Shown: positions 41,222-53,240, counted from the stretch's first letter. The stretch is DNA of 64,000 nucleotides from Lepturacanthus savala (GCA_030544235.1 CM060472.1:23438224-23502223); one strand, 5' to 3'. The notes: a model not told the origin generated them from the letters alone. Program-made: numbers and translations.

Positions 41222-44200
41222 TCACTTTTTGAGGGGCTGGTAGACTGAGGCGTTGGGGTCCAGGGAGGAGGGACTATTGTCCATGAACTTGGAGGAGTAG
41301 TGTGGGGTGACGGGGCTGAGGTTGCTGCCATCTGAGGAGTAGGACAAGCTGGGCATCACTGCCATCACCTCTGCTATCTTCTGCTTCAGCTCGGCGATCT
41401 CCTGCTCCCTCTGGTGGATCTGGCCTGAAGGAGAAAGAGGAACCAAAGGCATTATTATCATAGAGCAGAGTAGTAGTCTATCGAAGTCAGAAGGTCATAG
41501 ATGTAGTTACATCCTGATAGATTGGATCACGGTTTAATAAAACTAGTGCAGTGCCCGTATGAAGTATGTATGCCTACAGAAAAGTAGAAGCTTAAGTAGA
41601 TTTTTTCATGTTTGTCCAAAGGAGGGTATGTTGAACTATTAAAGTCTTAATAGTTACTTTGTTCATCAAGTTCAGATGTTAATTTACACAACAGTAAAAC
41701 TGGATTTATGATAAATCTGTTACTAAGTACTTTTTCATGTATTGCCATGTTACTGTTATATGTGCGTATAAATAAATGAGTTTAGGCCTAGATTCTGTTC
41801 TGTTAGGTGATAGTGTTGGGATTTCCTGAGAGTCTGTGAACGCATCTAAAAGTAAGACCTGTTAGCCTGAGGAATAAAGTAACAGCTAAACCATCTAAAG
41901 TCTTAGCGTGTGATTTTTGAGACATTACAATACCTTTGTTACGTTGGCTGCATGATTAGTGCAAGAAGAAATGGAAAAAAGGAGCATTGAATTGTCACTG
42001 TGAAGCAACATAAGGAGGAGTCATGATATGGAATCTACGGAATTTAAATTTTTTTTCTTTTGGAAAAGATTTGTGGGATGGACGCTTTTATTATTTGGTA
42101 ACCAGACAAGAATTAATGGGAGACTTGCAGCAAAGGAATACTTTGGGCTGGGAGCTGAACCTGGATCTGCTGCTTAAGAGGTGCGTGCTCTAGCCCTACA
42201 CCACCACAGCAGACCTATGGGATTTTACCTTTTAATAATAATAATGATGTTTTGAATATCCACCAAACAAATGTAACAAAAAAAGGATAAACGCCATCAT
42301 GCAATACGCCAACTACATCCAAAACTAGAGGTTGATCTGACAAACCGAGAGAAATGCGAGCCACAGACTGACACAGACACACAGATGCTCCCTGCTTTAT
42401 AGATAGATTTAACAGATCAATCTAATCAAGCCTGTATTCATCCAATCACTGTTTAAATTGTGTTTTTTATGGTCGGGTAACTTAATAAAATGTCCTGAAC
42501 CTTGCAGTCATAAAAACAACATTTATTCTGTCATCTGGCTGCTCGGCGTGCTGATCATAAATCAGCTGACGTGTCATTCCCATTTCATTCTAAAGATAAA
42601 AGATATTAAAATGTAGTTCTTTTTATTTGATGTAATTCTGTTTATTTTGTCCTAAGTATTTGGGAGAGGTCTTGGTTATAGGCTTTTAGCTTTCTACCTC
42701 TACTGCACAGATGTATATTCATGTTATGAGAAGGTGGCATGGCTCATCTGGAAGGAGTCCAATGTTCTAGATCTTTCTCACATGTCCTAGCAGGGAATGC
42801 ACAGGTGAGAGAGCTGAATAGAGCAGAGCTTACTACAACGAACCAAAATGTCTGCTGGGAAAAAGGCCTTTTACAAATGGGTTACCTGGTCAAAGTTACA
42901 ATAACTGTAGTTCACTTGGGCAGCAATGAAAGCCTAAACATATATACTAAGCACATGTTTTTTATGACCATCATTTTATTAATATAGTGAACAATATTTC
43001 TACATGTCTCTGTTGTGATATTCTGCAGTCTATCTTCTGAATATATGAAAAGGGCAGTGGGAGATATATGAAAATGTAAGATGAAACGATTCTCAACCAA
43101 GGTTTAAGTTAAAATAAATGTAGAATATTTATATATTCCTTGTTTTTTTTAGATGTTAGGTGTTCACCACATAAATTTACCGCTTGTCTGGCTGGAGACT
43201 CTTAGTCTTGTTATATTTAGCCATTTATTAGCAAGCCAGGATCCATATTTAAATTACATGATGGAGGGGAAAAGTACTTGGTATTTGTCATGATCCCCTG
43301 GGCATATGGCAGGGAAAGCTGCCTGACTGGTACATGGCTGCCAAGAATAGATAAGAAACCAATTCTCAACAACCCCCCTAGTCATTTTTTGTATCACCAA
43401 AATATTTTTCACAATTTAGGAACATAAACATGATTGATTCGATTTATGCTTTTCCCTAAACTAAGTAATAACATTGCTTTATTCAGCTGGACAATAGAGA
43501 GACACCTGATCATCTAAAACAGTAGTGATCAGAAAACGGGAATGTTTTATGAGCATCCCTGCAGTCAGCATCTACTGTACCTTGTGCTATCTCCAGCTGC
43601 CGCTTGGCGTCCCCCAATGCAGAGAATAGGTCTAGTTTGATCCTGGTTTCGGCGCTCAGGCTGTTCTCCAGGTGCTGGGTCTTCTCCTGCATGGCTGACA
43701 GCGCCGACATCAGCACCTCTGTGTCCTTCTCATTCTCTTTATATTTCCGCAGCTCCTACGTGTGACAGAATAGTAAAAGAGAAGATTATTAAAAAATGAG
43801 AACCCCCTTCCCAAAACGAAGGGAAGCACCATCTTATTTAAGAATTGAGTGGGGCTATTCATTCTCACCTGACATTTGACCTCTAGATCCCTAATCTGCT
43901 CCTCCTTAAGTTTCATATCCATGCTGAGCTTCTTGCACTCCGTCTCCAGTTCTCTGATACGACCACGCAGGGAATCAGTGGACTCCACTCTGTTAGAGAG
44001 AAGAGAAAACTTTTAAAAGGGGAAAGAGGGGGAGAAAAAATGTCCGCTACTGGCGTTCATTAATTCACTCTGTACAAATTGAATTTGTTAAAGAGAGGTA
44101 AACTTCCTAATAACCATCTGATGAGTACCTCGTGGCAGCAGCCAACGCTACGGCTCTGGCAGCAGTGGCCTCCTCCATCTTCTTCCTCTTTCTCTCCTCG

Positions 44201-47200
44201 GCCAGCTGTTTCTCAGCCAGGGCCCGAGCCTCCTGCTCAGCCTTTAGCCTCTTCTCCAGCTGGGAGATGGTCTGCTTATCCTTCTGCTTGGCCTGGACGG
44301 CGCTGTGGAGCCTTAATTATAGAGAAGACGGTAGTCAACATGAGATGAACACACTTTGAGCTGAATGTGGGATGGAGCGTGGAGCTTTCGGGTTGCATCC
44401 GAGTCCTGCTTCCTTATATTTTGTGTTTAATACGTCCACATCTTGAGTGTTTCCTGAGCAAACTGTCAGGCTTCTTCCAGTTAAATCCAAGTCTTTTAAA
44501 GACTTTAAGTTAATTTATATAAAACTTAATACCCCTTTCACAGCCTATTTCGCAGATCCACCGGCAATGAAAATCATTTATTTGTTCAAAGAATCCTGAA
44601 CAATAACTAATTGTAAATCAACAACAATAAATAATAATGAAGACAAAATTGAGATCCCAGACAACTCTTTGCAGTGATCTCTTCTATAAAAAGTCTATTA
44701 ACAGACTTTTAATGAATATTTTCAGATATTAACTGTGTTCAACGTCTATATAAAATATTTTTTCACTAAAACCTCACTTGTGGTCGTTAGGACATTGTGA
44801 ATATGATGTACTACAGCAAACAGAGTAGGGGAGTGTCAAATCATACTGAAACATGGAAATTGCAGTGGGTCCCTAACACAGACCACTGCAAATGATGGTG
44901 GATCGGCGATGTGGAGACAGTTTTCTGGTAAAACGTAAAATGTTGAAGAAAGTTAACAGTAATATTATTAGTATGATGATGTTGCTATATACTACACTCT
45001 TTATTTACATGGACACTGTCTTGAAGAGATGCTGAGGAGAATGTGATATGGAGAAATTACAAACAGCATAAATTTTAAGACCCAGATTTCAAAATTCATA
45101 CACTACTGTTTAAAAGTTTGGGGTCACTTAGAAATGTCCTTATTTTTGAAAGAAAAGCATTGGTTTTTTTCAATGAAGATAACTTTAAACTAATATACGC
45201 TATACATGACTTTTCATGGAAAGTCTTGTTAAGGTATTTCCAAATTCAGAAATTCAATGCTTTTTAAGAATTTTTAAGCCCCTGCAGGAACCCTGTACTG
45301 TACATGTACTCACTTGTTCTGCAGCAAGTCGTTGTCCTGGCGGAGCTGGCCCAGTTCAGAGCGGAGGCTGCGATCCTGGCTGCTCAGGGAGGAAAGCTGA
45401 CTCCGCAGCTCCGACTCCAACTGTCTGTTGGCCTGGAGATCTGCCTTCAAACGCTTCACGTCCTGCTCCAGCCTTTCATAAAAGAAGAAGAAAGGGCCGT
45501 TATTAGACAACAATATTGCAAAACATGGCCCCTCTAAACAATTATTGCATTTCACTATGTATGACCGCAGGATTTGGAGAGATGTTTAACATGTGAGATG
45601 TCTCCTACCGTACTAAAGCGTCCGGCTTGCCCAGCTGGTTGTTGGGGATGCAGTTCTCCACCGGATCCTTCTGCCCTTTCCCTGCCCCCTTCTGCTTTTT
45701 CTCGTTCTTACTGCTTGAGGAACCCGGCAGGACGCTGCCGTTCGTGGAGCTATGATTGCGCGGAGACGAGTTGGAAATGTTGCCGCCGCCTCCGCTGGCG
45801 TTTTTGTAGTTCTTCCCCGTTCCCCCCATTTCCTCTTTAGAAGCGGAGTGTGTGTTGGCGTCGGCGTGTGTGTTTTCTCCCGCCAGGTCGTTATTCAGTC
45901 TCTTTGTTCCTACGTAGTTCTCAATATACTCTGCCTCCTGTAGTTTGGAGTCCAGTGCGTGTATAATACTGTTGTTATTGATTCCGATTGTGTTTTGTTT
46001 TTTGCCCTCTCGCTCTTTCGCGGTACTGTCTTTCCCTTTTTCCCGGTACTCCAGTTCTGGTAACGGGACCGGAGCGCTTTTCTTTCCAGGAGGCGCTCCG
46101 TTTTGAGATATTACTGAGGGTTCGGCCTCCGAGATCCCTTTAGCTAAAGCAGCTGGAAGAAAACAAGCACAGGTGGCGTTAGAGGACATACGGTAATGTA
46201 CACAGGATTATCCAAGTTACAAAATAAACTGAACATACAAGCATATTTAAGCATAAACAGAGATTGAGCGATGGCCTTTGTGGACCGATACAAAACAGAG
46301 AATGACCCTGACAAGGTACATAAACAGCTTTGTGCCAGAAGGCTGTTAAATAAATCATTTCCTGCTTTCTAGTAACTACATGAAAAACAACTGTTCACCT
46401 TTATTCATGAGATTCTTGTCAGTTTATAGTTTTGACACATAACGTAAAATAAGCAAATTACTTCTTTGTAAGCTCTATGTGACACTAGAGAAGATAAATA
46501 AACATGAAAGACGCATGTGCAAGTCCTGCACGTCTTGCTGTCAGTTACCAGAATTTGATTTCCTATCCACATAGAGTTGATGATACAGGATTTTGGAAAA
46601 AAAAATCAAATTCATTTTGGCCTCTACTAAAATTGTGATATTAGAGGAAATGCTCATGTCATTATTTTCATTTATATAGTTAATTAAATTTTTTGTGGTG
46701 TGTGTGTGTGTGTGTTTTTTTACAGTGATCTTCATGAAACAAGGGTGGTAGAATATGACTGGTAAAATGGTATTTTTGACAAATTGAACCTTTTACAAAT
46801 ATTGTGTTTTATTTTAATGACATTTCAATTAATTGCTCAATCAGTTATACCGTCCAATAAATGTGTCCTACGAGTGTGAACAAACCTGACCAGAACTAAA
46901 AAGGAATAATTCTTTTTTGATGTTGGAACTACCAAAACTATAAATCATTAAACTGTTGTTACAATATGCATAAAAAACGAACAAATATAAGTTACACAAA
47001 TACATTTTTACCTATTGTATCACATGCCTGAGAGGAGAATGTTGAGAACACAGATCGTATGTCCCGGGATCCATTGAATTGGTTAAATTAACTCAGGAAA
47101 TGCAAATTCCAGCGAACATTGGTGCATCCCCATGACAGTATGCTGCTTCTTCAATTAGAAGAAGACCTTTTGGTGCGCTTTTTATGTACTTGCTTTTCAA

Positions 47201-49812
47201 AAAGCATTGGGATAAGTATTGTGTTTTAAATGTGTGTGTCTCACCCTCCTCAGCCTCCCTCTCTTGTCTCTGCAGCATCTGTTGCTCTGGCGGTAGAGCC
47301 TGTTGTAGAAGCTGCATGTAGAACTCGTTCTCTTTTTGCACTTCCTTCTGTTTCCTCAGTCGCATCTTGTAGCTAACGTAGCTCTTAAAGCCGAAGCCCA
47401 AAGTGACGACTGGATAGCCGATACTGCGTGGCGGAGAGAAGTACAGAGAAAAAAAAAATACAAGTACATCAAAATAAAGGGACTTACGATGAATTAATAA
47501 AAGGATATACATGCCAACAAATTACGTATACCAGTGAGCAGCAAAAGGTCGGCACAGGTCCACATGAAAGTTTTTCAGATCTTTGAAGCGGATTGCAGCT
47601 TCGATGTACACAAAGAGGATCCACAGCGATACGGTAGGCAGACAGACTCCTCTCTCTGTGTGAAAATAAATAAATAAATCAAGAGTCTGTCTTTGGCTGG
47701 CAAACAGAAAAAAAGAAGAATCCCAGAAAAATTGGACCAACCTGTGTGCCAGACATACTGGACCCATACGTAGGTGCTGGCAGCGAAAAACAGCCATTGG
47801 ACGGGAATGAAGAGGAGGCAGATGATATCTGATGTAAACGCCACACATACAAAGAAGACTGAGAATGCCTAAGTGTTGGAGAGAGAGAGAAAAGTAAATA
47901 CGCCACAACAACTATGCAGGAATATGTTTTTTTTTTTTAAATGAAAAAGACACATGGCCCTATTGCTAACGTGCATGCAATCCGTTACTTGTGTGCAATT
48001 TGATTGAGTGGTTCTTTGTAGCATCCATAGGCTACACAGTAAATACTTTCACTGAATATTTGTCACTTGGATTGGAGATGCACTGTATTTAATCTATCCA
48101 AATGTGCTCTTTACATTACATTTTTGTGGATTTCAATGGTTCCCCTTGAATGGAAAACTCCAGAGTGAAACTTAACATCATGCAGAAGGCAGTTTCAGGG
48201 TCATACGTGCACACACAGGCTCCCTTACCAGTCCTTGATATCTGAAGGAGTCGTAGACACTTCGAATGAAAAGCCAGAAGGGCCACAAGTACTCAAACCT
48301 GAACTCCAGCACAAAGTCAGCCAGGAGAACCAACACCCACACTACCAGGAACTTCAGGTACAGGAACGTACTGAGGACAAAGGGCAGAAGAAAACATGGA
48401 GGGAAACGTTAAAAACAGACGCCAGAAGGTGACAAAAACAGTGCTTCTAGGTAGGGATTATCATGGATTTAGATGGTATCAAGATGGGAGTTTGGACCAA
48501 CGGTTTATACAACAGTCTGGTGTTTATAAGAGCCACATCTCCAGTATGACTTAGAGAAAGTGTCACCTCAGGTTACCTTCAAGGATCAAGGCAGATCGAG
48601 CGGGAATTTAAGTTTAGGAATTCCCAACATGTCTTGTAATATGTTGCTACTATTAACAAAATGGAAAATACATAAATGTTTCAAGTCATCCAGAAAGAGA
48701 GAGCATACTGTATGTGCAGGGTCATGTCTGGACATGTTACTTTGTGCACAGCTGGTTTCCCTTTCCCAGCTTGCCATCATCCAGCCTCAGAAACATGTCT
48801 GATATTTTAATATAGAATCCCCTTACATATATGCAGTGTAATTTACTAAAACAAGGTTAGTTTAATATTCTTACTGTTTAACGTTACATCTTTTGCTTTG
48901 TGTAAAATGTGCTATATAAAGTGTATTAAACAAATACATGATACACATATATAATATGATGTACCGGTACCTTTACCATGAATCTACCCAGAGTATCTAA
49001 AATTGGCTTCACGGTGATGAACTACAGCATTCAAACGCTATCAGATGTTTATTAGTGATACAAACAAGTACATTTTACTGCTAATACTTTGACTTAACAT
49101 TTTGAATTCAGGACTTTTGCTTGTAATTGATATTGATAACCGTCTTTGTACTTTTACTCTAGTTAAAGACCAATTTCGACCACTACTTACATACATGAGA
49201 CCTTAAAATGTTCCAATTAAACCGGCGAGTTTGGTGCCAATTGTTTTTTTGTAAGTTTCTTTGGTGGTCCAAGCTCAGACTTCTACAGGACAAAGCACAG
49301 GTGGAAGCCGCCCGGTCGTCGGCGTCACGCGGACTTCAAAACGAGCGTCTCTATCGTTGGTTCTGTCATTTCAAGCCGGAACAATATCTTTCTTTCACAA
49401 GTTAATGCCACCTTTTTTAATCTACAGACATATCCACTCCGCTGAAACGTGTTACAATTCACGCCGAACGCTCACAGAGTCTCAGTGGCACATTTCATTT
49501 GAATTTAGCCAGAAATTAACAAGCTAGCGAGGAACAAATCACGTTTGAGATGCCACACAAGTAACGTTAGGCCTGTAATTTGGACAATATGCGAGTATGT
49601 TCATTTAGCTGTTCGTGTAGCTCGAAAACAAAACGTGCATATACTCGAACGTTGCACAGGCGAGCAGCCCCGTCTTGACATATGCAGAGGCGCCATTGTT
49701 ACACAACACCGTCCCCTTGTCTGTAACGTTACCTGCTATATATACCCTCGGTGATTCGGTTCCGTTTTAACGGCCGTCGGAGTTTGCTGCAGTCCGCATT
49801 GCGCCGCTTCAT
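41222..49812 (-). CDS. maco1: Macoilin, complete, 11 exons, 678 aa
   Basis: Exons: 49733-49812, 48229-48370, 47742-47868, 47532-47655, 47245-47423, 45609-46152, 45314-45472, 44129-44311, 43869-43989, 43581-43755, 41222-41424. They sum to 2037 nt and keep one frame. The start MKRRNADCSKLRRPLKRNR is the invariant macoilin N-terminus. Multiple membrane segments follow (about 28-50, 76-96, 97-115, 121-138). Next comes a basic/Glu-Gln-rich stretch (RLRKQKEVQKENEFYMQLL), a Ser/Asn-rich low-complexity middle (about 218-390) and a long coiled coil from about 400 to 640 (LEQDVKRLKADLQ, SELGQLRQDNDLLQNK, IRELETECKKLSMDMK). The end is PNASVYQPLKK, shared by the family. Macoilin (formerly TMEM57) is an ER/nuclear-envelope membrane protein highly expressed in neurons and affects neuronal excitability in worms. 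Human is 664 aa. Exon 3 has a poor donor (CACACAG|GTTGGT). A teleost paralogue may exist elsewhere. Confidence 0.97.
42065..42230 (-). repeat. tRNA-derived SINE-like sequence in maco1 intron 10
   Basis: On the minus strand it reads tggtggtgtagggctagagc (A-box-like), then gcagcagatccaggttcagctcc (B-box-like GGTTCAGCTCC), spaced as in a tRNA promoter. The downstream body has no ORF. It is inserted in the same orientation as maco1. Confidence 0.45.
45102..45210 (+). mobile_element. Tc1-type terminal fragment in maco1 intron 7
   Basis: Contains cactactgtttaaaagtttg, gggtcacttagaaatgtcct and tatttttgaaagaaaagcat, the terminal region of a Tc1-like family found across teleosts. Only one end is present, so this is a fragment or solo terminus. 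It lies between maco1 exons 7 and 8. Confidence 0.65.
46689..46715. repeat. GT microsatellite in maco1 intron 5
   Basis: A run of gtgtgtgtgtgtgtgtg followed by poly-T, between exons 5 and 6 of maco1. Confidence 0.8.
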
Positions 49813-50049
49813 CCTCCCCCCGTGGATTCGCTTGTGATATCGGTCCGGTTACTGTGTCGGGAAATGTCATTCGCTCATCCTAATATTCACACTTCTTCAA
49901 TTATCCACCATTGTTGTTGTTTTATGCACATGAAACAAAGAAATAAATAAAAACAGTCCGCCAAAGGCCCTCCCCTTTCTCACGACACGCTGCGTATCCT
50001 TGCCAACGTCTGACGTCATGCCGTCGAACGTAGCACGGGTCGGGAAAAA
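49813..50049. promoter_or_regulatory. Bidirectional promoter of maco1 (-) and srfbp1 (+)
   Basis: Only about 240 bases separate the maco1 start codon from the first likely srfbp1 exon. The stretch is more C+G-rich than the flanks and lacks a clear TATA box. A full CRE/ATF palindrome TGACGTCA lies at 50011-50018. Immediately downstream, AAAATGGCTGC (50047-50057) resembles a YY1-type site around a start of transcription. Head-to-head pairs sharing such promoters are common for housekeeping genes. Confidence 0.7.
50011..50018. promoter_or_regulatory. CRE/ATF consensus palindrome
   Basis: TGACGTCA, the full 8-bp CREB/ATF consensus, about 35 bases before the presumed srfbp1 exon 1 and about 200 bases upstream of the maco1 ATG. 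Confidence 0.7.
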
Positions 50050-50113
50050 ATGGCTGCTCACTGTGAATCGAGACGCGTTAGTTTTTTACATGTTTAATAA
50101 CGACTAAATAACG
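50050..50113 (+). other. srfbp1: srfbp1 5' exon with short upstream ORF
   Basis: A strong donor (AACG|GTAAGCG) after 50113 suggests a first, non-coding exon. It contains ATG-GCT-GCT-CAC.. from 50050, a 15-codon ORF that ends TAA at 50095-50097 before the donor. If transcription starts upstream of 50050 this uORF precedes the main start. The transcription start is inferred, not shown. Confidence 0.5.
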
Positions 50114-50625
50114 GTAAGCGACTACATTACACGGTATATTTTTTATGTTGCGTAAGGGTGTGGAGTTTGGTACTTTTGCGTCGCTGGAGTGTAAAATAAA
50201 CCTATTTAGACATGATTTTACATGGTAAAAGTTGTCCATGCTTAGTGAACCACGTTTGTTTTTTGCAGTAACGTTACTACCAATCAGGTATTTAAACACG
50301 TGTACTCCCTTGACAGGTGTATTTTGTTTAAAGTGTGAACATACCATTTTTATAATCTTAAAACTTTTTGAAAACGAAGTCTGCCGAGTAACAGATGTAT
50401 ATATTATATATTGGGGGTTTGAATTGTAAAAGAGTGACAGCAGTATGGGTGTTAATTGGACGTGTACCCTTTAGCAGTAATAAAAGGGCTGATTTTATAG
50501 TTAGGACATTACTGATTTAAATATAACAGCCACAAAACCTAATTTGTTTGTATTTTACGTTAAAGTTGATGTGAGACTTAATAAATCTATGCTACAGTTA
50601 GCTGTACTGTGTTTGTTGATCTATA

Positions 50626-52475
50626 ATGGGTGCAATTCAACAGATGATATACACCATGGAAAAACAAGAGAAAATTCTGCCACCTGCTGAGGAAGCAGAG
50701 ATGGAAGAAGAGGAACGGAAGGAAGATGGAAAACAATTAGAGGATGAGGAGGGAGAAGAAGAAGATGCAGCAGCTGCAGAAGAGGAAGATGGAGATGACG
50801 AAGAAGAGGAAAGTAGGGACAATAAGGAAAAGGAAGAAGCAGCGATGCTTGAGTCCGCAGACGAAATGGAGAAAGAGACTTTGGCGCCCGTTCAACCTAA
50901 AAACAAAAAGAAACCTGAGGTCCTGAATCTCAACAACGAAGTGGTGAAGATGAGGAAAGAAGTGAAGAGGTTGAGGGCTCTGATCAGCAGGAAGCTGACG
51001 CGTCAGATCACTGCCCTGAAGAAGAAGAAGGGGAAAGAGACGGAGATTGAGAGGAATCAGAAAAGAGCTGCCAGACTGCTGGAGGAGATCCATGCAATGA
51101 AGATCATCTCACCTGACCTGGTAGGGTTTAGACATGATAAGTTCTGTTTTCTCCCATGCGAATAATCAATATACATTCACATGATCGAAGAAGTCAAATT
51201 TTGAAAGTGGGGGGAATGGATGGATGATTTTATTTTCTGATTTTGCAGGTGACAAAGACCGCCTTGCAGAAGAATCTTAACTTTGAACAGGTTTGTAAAA
51301 ACCCCAAGTCTACTATTTCTGACCGGGCGTTAACACGCATCGCCACGCACCCTCAGTTCAACAAGAAGATTGAAGACATCAAGGCTGCTGTAGAAGCCTT
51401 CAAAGAGGAGAGAATGAAGGGACTGAAAGATAAAAAGGGAAAGGGGCAAAATAAAGACGGAAAGGTGAATCTGAAGCCACCAGGCACAGGAGAAAGAAAG
51501 GAGGAGGAGGAGGACAGTGCAGAGGAGCACAAGGAAATGGCTGACACCGAGGAAAGAGATGGCTCTCCTAAAAATGCAAAACATGCAGCTATTGCCAAAT
51601 ATGAAAAAGACACAGGAAAAGCAAATTCTTCAGCTCAGAGTAGTGATGATCACGCAGAAAAAAATGTAGAGACTGAGCTTGCAGGACAGGCATCAGCAAA
51701 AAACAGACAAGTAAAGGACGTTTCGAAAAATAATCCACAAAGTCGAGCTGCAGAAACGAAACCCGACCCGACACCCGAGACACTTCAGTCAAAGAAAAGT
51801 GATCAAGAGAGTGACGTGGAGGAGTCAGGCGATGAAGAGAAGGAGTACTTTGATGACAGCACAGAGGAACGTTTCCACAAGCAGTCATCCCAGTCGGAGG
51901 GGAGTGACAGCGACGACGACTTCTTTTTGGGAAAAGTGAGCAAATTTAAGAAAAAGAGGAAAAGCGCCGAAGGGGACGAGAAGAAACGTGAAGCGAAAGC
52001 GCAGTTGACGGAAAAAGTGAAAGCTTCGGACCAGGTCCAGAGTGAACTCGATGAGCTCGAGTCCAGGCTGAAGTCAAAAGGGGCCATGCAGTCTGTGTTC
52101 TGTTCCCTGTCTGGGTCCAAGCCCGGCACAGGGAGAGGTGGGAATACGTTTAGGGACAGAGGGAAACAGAGGGGCGGCGGTCCGAACAGAGAATTTAACA
52201 AACAATCAAAGTTCCAAAAGCAGGATAAAGCTGCGGCAGGAAGTTCAGAGAGTAGGCGTCCAGAGCCGGAGGGGCGGGGCTTCGGGAGGGGGCGGGGCCG
52301 AGGCCGCGGCGACGGAGCGAGGCAAAACGATCGCCGGAGCGGAGGCGTCTCTACCCATCAGCCACCGCAACAGGCGCTGCATCCATCCTGGGAGGCCAGC
52401 AAGAAGAGGAAGGAGCAACAAGGACAGATCCTGGCCTTCCAAGGAAAGAAGATCAAGTTCGACGATGACGACTGA
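50626..52475 (+). CDS. srfbp1: Serum response factor-binding protein 1 (BUD22 family), 573 aa
   Basis: Two coding exons: 50626-51120 (donor CCTG|GTAGGG) and 51249-52475 (acceptor ttttgcag). The core LNLNNEVVKMRKEVKRLRA (from about residue 100) through ARLLEEIHAMKIISPDLVTK matches SRFBP1. Also matching are EEKEYFDDSTEERF, DSDDDFFLGKV and the C-terminal HPSWEASKKRKEQQ..AFQGKKIKFDDDD. The family (p49/STRAP, related to yeast Bud22) is nuclear/nucleolar; it is linked to SRF-dependent transcription and, through Bud22, to small-subunit ribosome biogenesis. An RG-rich tract (GRGFGRGRGRGRGDG) sits near residues 505-525. Unlike human, which starts only a few residues before the core, this frame has a ~95-residue Glu/Asp-rich N-terminal extension. 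The start is uncertain: 50626 is the first ATG, but ATG 50656 has a perfect CACCATGG context and gives 563 aa. Confidence 0.93.
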
Positions 52476-52751
52476 ACCTGCTTTTTTCTTTTCTTCTTCT
52501 TTTTGGTTTACTTATTAATTCCTGTATATAAATGCGGTTGCGTGACTTAAAACTTGTGCCATTGTTTTGCAGGAGTAAACTACTGTGTCATTCTCATGGA
52601 TTGGAAAAGAACATGTTTATATAAAGAGTCAGAAAAATGTCATGTAATTAAATTTTTGAACAGAATTGTGTCACCTAGTCATAAGTTTTTAATTGTAAAG
52701 AATTATAAGTGACACTTTTAGAAATCAGTAGTTTGAAAGTGTTATATTGAT

Positions 52752-52757
52752 AATAAA
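52752..52757 (+). terminator. srfbp1: srfbp1 polyadenylation signal
   Basis: AATAAA 277 nt past the srfbp1 stop, followed at once by a GU-rich stretch (gttttgttggttt), as expected for a poly(A) site. Confidence 0.7.
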
Positions 52758-53116
52758 GTTTTGTTGGTTTACATTTTGGAAGCAATGTTGGACTTGTTGA
52801 ATGTGCTAATATGTTCACAGCTTTTTTTGCTATAATCTATGTTTTCTTCTGATGGTCATTAGGACAGTTTCCATATAAATTGATACAGATGACGATACTT
52901 GGAAAACTGACTTTTCATTGTTTTAATCCTAAATTAAACTCATTTTAGTTTAAATCGTTTGGATTATAAAAAGTGCATATTATAGTAACAGCTTTTACTG
53001 ATATTTTCTGCCTTATTTTATTCTTTTTAAATCCGTAATTGCTTTACAATTTCTTTTTTCAGTCATAAAAAACAGAAATATAGCGCATAAGTGTAAAGGG
53101 GGAAAGAATCTCTGTT

Positions 53117-53240
53117 GTTCATTGGTCGGCGGCAGCTACGTCATGACGTACACTACACGTGAACGCTGGCCAATAGGAGTTTACATGCAAATCAGGTTTA
53201 AAATTGTCCCGGGTAATCCGAGTTTCGCGCGAAGAACATC
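53117..53240 (+). promoter_or_regulatory. E2F gene promoter: CCAAT boxes, CRE-like palindrome, E-box, E2F site
   Basis: In order: inverted CCAAT (ATTGG, 53121-53125); the perfect 14-bp palindrome TACGTCATGACGTA (53137-53150) holding two CREB/ATF half sites; a canonical E-box CACGTG (53156-53161); CCAAT at 53170-53174; and the E2F site TTTCGCGC (53223-53230), which extends to the palindrome TTCGCGCGAA. CCAAT plus E2F is the common layout of G1/S-induced genes. Mammalian activator E2F genes are known to be autoregulated and Myc-responsive. Binding is inferred from motif only. Confidence 0.7.

Noticed and set aside
51330..52201. Long minus-strand frames opposite srfbp1 (84 to 132 codons, Ser/Leu-rich)
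   Set aside because: They are antisense shadows of the Glu/Lys-rich srfbp1 coding sequence.
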